Assembly (NCBI RefSeq): GCF_024199845.1
Contig: NZ_JANADO010000001.1
Span: 8,792,001 to 8,856,000 of the forward strand
DNA length: 64,000 nucleotides
Direction of reading: 5' to 3'
Origin: Bradyrhizobium sp. CCGB12
GTDB taxonomy: Bacteria; Pseudomonadota; Alphaproteobacteria; Rhizobiales; Xanthobacteraceae
The position numbers and the translations under genes are program-made. How positions within the stretch are numbered: the first letter of the stretch is position 1; the number at the start of each line of letters is the position of its first letter. The notes beneath the pieces were generated by a model that was given only the letters and a program-made list of their open reading frames with translations, did no database searches and was not told the DNA's origin. This document shows positions 62,036 through 64,000 of this stretch, in pieces.

Positions 62036-62467
62036 TCAATCGGCGCGGTAGCCTCGTTCCTGGAGCATCCAGCTGTTGCCATCCGGGTCCGAAAAGTCGG
62101 CGAAACTGGCGTAGTCCCCGCGCGCGGGATCCAGTCCGGGAGCAAAGCCGCCGTCCCACGCGCCGATCGGCGTCTTGTGCCTGATATCACTGACCTGAAC
62201 GCCACGTTCCAACAGGTCGCGGCGCGCTGCCTCGAGGTCCGTGACGACGAGATAGGCGTTACGAAGCGATCCTGCGGGCGCCTCCGTGATGGCCTTGCCG
62301 ATCTGGATCGAGCAGCCCGAGCCGGAGGGCGTGAGCTGCACCACGCGGAATGCGTCATTCGGCGAAAAGTCGACGTCGAGCGCGAAGCCGACCTGATCGA
62401 CGTAGAAGCGCAGCGCCCGCTCGACGTCTGACACGGGAACGGTGATCACCTCGACCGAAAACTTCAT
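62036..62467 (-). CDS. VOC-superfamily (glyoxalase/bleomycin-resistance-like) protein
   Basis: A 143-residue protein with one full VOC module pair: VEVITVPVSDVERALRFYVD, then FRVVQLTPSGSGCSIQIGKA and YASFADFSDPDGNSWMLQER. The His/Glu metal ligands of glyoxalase I are not all evident, so it may be a binding protein or a dioxygenase-like enzyme. It lies 29 bp after the MOSC-reductase stop on the same strand and is probably co-transcribed with it. Confidence 0.87.
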   Translation of the reverse strand: MKFSVEVITVPVSDVERALRFYVDQVGFALDVDFSPNDAFRVVQLTPSGSGCSIQIGKAITEAPAGSLRNAYLVVTDLEAARRDLLERGVQVSDIRHKTPIGAWDGGFAPGLDPARGDYASFADFSDPDGNSWMLQERGYRAD

Positions 62468-62496
62468 GATGGCCCCGCAGACTGCATCCCTGCGAT

Positions 62497-64000
62497 CTAC
62501 AAATCGATGACGACATCCCCAACCGGCTGTGAACAGCAAATCAGGAGATTGCCGTCGGCCGGCTGATCGAGCGGTAGCGGCTCATAGGCCACCGCGCCGG
62601 AAATCAGGCCGCTCTCACAGTTGTGACAGACGCCAGTCCGGCACGACCAGCGGACCGGAACGTCACACGCCTCGGCGAGCTCCAAAATGCTCGCGTAAGC
62701 CGACGGTTTCCAATGGACGGCGATACCGCTTCGCGCGAAGGATACCAGCGGGCCGCTGTCGGCGGGATCTTTGGGCGGATGCGGAGCTCGTACGGTGGCC
62801 CCGACAATGCCGGGCGTCAATGACTCGCCGCCATTGAAAATTTCCATATGAATCCGCCCGGGAGACATACCGAACGCCGCAAGCGCCTGCTTCATGTCCG
62901 CCATGAAACGAGCCGGCCCGCAGAGGTAGACATCCGCTTCATGCGGGATACCGATGTCCTCGAAAACCGATTGCGACAGGCGGCCAGGAGCATCGAAATC
63001 CTCGCCCAACTTGGCGCGGGGATCCGGTCTGCTGTAGCAGACGAAGCTGCGGCCCTGGGGGAGGGCAAGCATGAGGCGGCGTACTTCGTGCGCGAATGGA
63101 TGATGCCGGCCGTCGCGCGCCGCATGCAGCCAGAAAACCTGTCGTGTCGAGCGGGTCGCTGCCAAGGCGTGCAACATGGCCAGAACGGGCGTCGCGCCAA
63201 TCCCCGCGCTGAGCAACACCACCGGCCCCTCCCCGGGTTGCAGGGTAAATCCTCCGCGCGGAGAACTCACCTCGAGAAAGTCGTCTGCGTGGATGTGCTC
63301 GCTCAGGTAATTGCCGGCCGTCCCATTTGGCTCGATCTTCACACTGATCCGATAGCCCTGTGTCGATCGAGGACCCGAGATTGAATAACTGCGAATGAGT
63401 GGCGAGCCGTTGGCTCGCGGAAGGCGCAGGACCACGTACTGGCCGGGCAGAGGCGGTGGCAGCGGCTCACGATCCGGATCTTGCAGGGAGAGCGAGACGA
63501 CGTCCACGGCCTCTCGATCGATCGACGCAATCACGAGCAGTCGAAATCCCGGAGTGACCGGATGTGACGCGGCTGCCGGAGCAAGGCCCGCGTTGCCGCT
63601 CCTCCTCGCATCAGTCGTTTGGCTTTGAAGCAATGCCTCAAACGACAAACGCCATCCCTGCGAAAGTGCTTCGATCCGCAAGGCACGCTCCAGCCGATCG
63701 TGCGGGTGACTGGACGAATAGAGCAGTGTGTTGATCTCGGCGACGGTCATCCGCTCGTCTGCCTCTCCCACCTTCACGATCTCGTCGCCGGCGCCGACCT
63801 CGCCTTCGCCTAGGACGCGGAAGTAGAACCCTGGCCGTCCGCTGGACGTCAGCAGTGCCGGCATCTTCGGCTCGTTGGTCCGAATGCCGACGCGATAGCA
63901 GGTCACGCGGGGTTGGGTGACCTCGAACACGGCGCTGCCGATCTGAAAACGATCGCCTATGCAAACGGCATCGTCGGGTAGCCCTTCAATCGTGAAATTC
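62497..64000 (-). CDS. MOSC / ferredoxin-NAD reductase / 2Fe-2S ferredoxin fusion (5' end beyond window)
   Basis: The frame is open to the edge; 500 residues are visible. The first 100 are the C-terminal part of a MOSC domain (FTIEGLPDDAVCIGDRFQIG, VFEVTQPRVTCYRVGIRTNE) with its YiiM-type 3-alpha tail. The FAD site is RSYSISGPR and the NAD site LLSAGIGATPVLAMLHAL. A plant-type ferredoxin closes the protein, with cysteines in WSCRTGVCHNCESG and LICCSQP. MOSC domains bind sulfur or molybdenum cofactor, so this is a self-sufficient electron-transfer protein, perhaps reducing N-hydroxylated or similar compounds. The MOSC catalytic region is off the window. Confidence 0.88.
   Translation of the reverse strand, partial: NFTIEGLPDDAVCIGDRFQIGSAVFEVTQPRVTCYRVGIRTNEPKMPALLTSSGRPGFYFRVLGEGEVGAGDEIVKVGEADERMTVAEINTLLYSSSHPHDRLERALRIEALSQGWRLSFEALLQSQTTDARRSGNAGLAPAAASHPVTPGFRLLVIASIDREAVDVVSLSLQDPDREPLPPPLPGQYVVLRLPRANGSPLIRSYSISGPRSTQGYRISVKIEPNGTAGNYLSEHIHADDFLEVSSPRGGFTLQPGEGPVVLLSAGIGATPVLAMLHALAATRSTRQVFWLHAARDGRHHPFAHEVRRLMLALPQGRSFVCYSRPDPRAKLGEDFDAPGRLSQSVFEDIGIPHEADVYLCGPARFMADMKQALAAFGMSPGRIHMEIFNGGESLTPGIVGATVRAPHPPKDPADSGPLVSFARSGIAVHWKPSAYASILELAEACDVPVRWSCRTGVCHNCESGLISGAVAYEPLPLDQPADGNLLICCSQPVGDVVIDL

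Noticed and set aside
1..64000. CRISPR arrays, rRNA operons or complete tRNA genes
   Set aside because: No regularly spaced repeats, rRNA-like stretches or full cloverleafs were seen on reading both strands; only the two 3' tRNA fragments.

Overview
The window is GC-rich and looks like a Bradyrhizobium or close Rhizobiales chromosome. This is inferred from family recognition, not from a search. Supporting signs are phasins, a CsbD protein, many small lineage-type hypotheticals, EcfG-type (general stress response) promoters, and 3' tRNA fragments of the kind left by genomic islands.

Region 1 (1-7.1 kb) holds a small-molecule catabolic cluster. HAD hydrolase and Tm-1-like genes run leftward next to the start of a class III aminotransferase cut by the window edge. 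An aldehyde dehydrogenase, a class III aminotransferase and two SDR genes run rightward as one tight operon. The block ends at a 21-bp copy of a tRNA-Ser 3' end (7091-7111), oriented so that the cluster lies on its island side.

Region 2 (7.2-35 kb) is a stress-response and decay zone. It contains CsbD, two phasins, a manganese catalase fused to a DUF892 domain, a DUF421 protein, Gly/Ser-rich secreted proteins and many very small genes. At least eight GGAAC-N16/17-NGTT promoters precede these genes. Between them lie two adjacent giant SAM-domain/adenylate-cyclase/AAA-ATPase/TPR genes, one split by a single TAA. There are also remnants of Lon, Ku, a large serine recombinase, an IS1182-type transposase and a repeated small-protein family, nearly all broken by single stops or 1-nt shifts.

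Region 3 (35.1-55.1 kb) is an intact, coherent catabolic cluster bracketed by two imperfect direct repeats of about 80 bp. It encodes heterotetrameric sarcosine oxidase (soxBDAG), a GcvA-like LysR regulator, a class I/II aminotransferase and an aspartate-dehydrogenase-like enzyme. It also encodes HyuA/HyuB hydantoinase subunits, a Pot-type ABC importer, a serine/threonine-dehydratase-family enzyme, FolD and PurU. The simplest reading is uptake of an N-methylated amide or hydantoin, ring opening, sarcosine oxidation to glycine, and disposal of the methyl carbon through folate as formate.

Region 4 (55.3-64 kb) begins with a 55-nt 3' fragment of a tRNA-Val(CAC), a classic Bradyrhizobium island target. 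Then come a PuuE-like deacetylase-fold hydrolase, an alpha/beta hydrolase, a DUF417/AhpD-like pair divergent from an AraC regulator, a small secreted protein, a VOC protein and a MOSC-ferredoxin-reductase fusion running off the edge. The same 42-bp AraC-type tandem box occurs in two promoters here, suggesting a local regulon.
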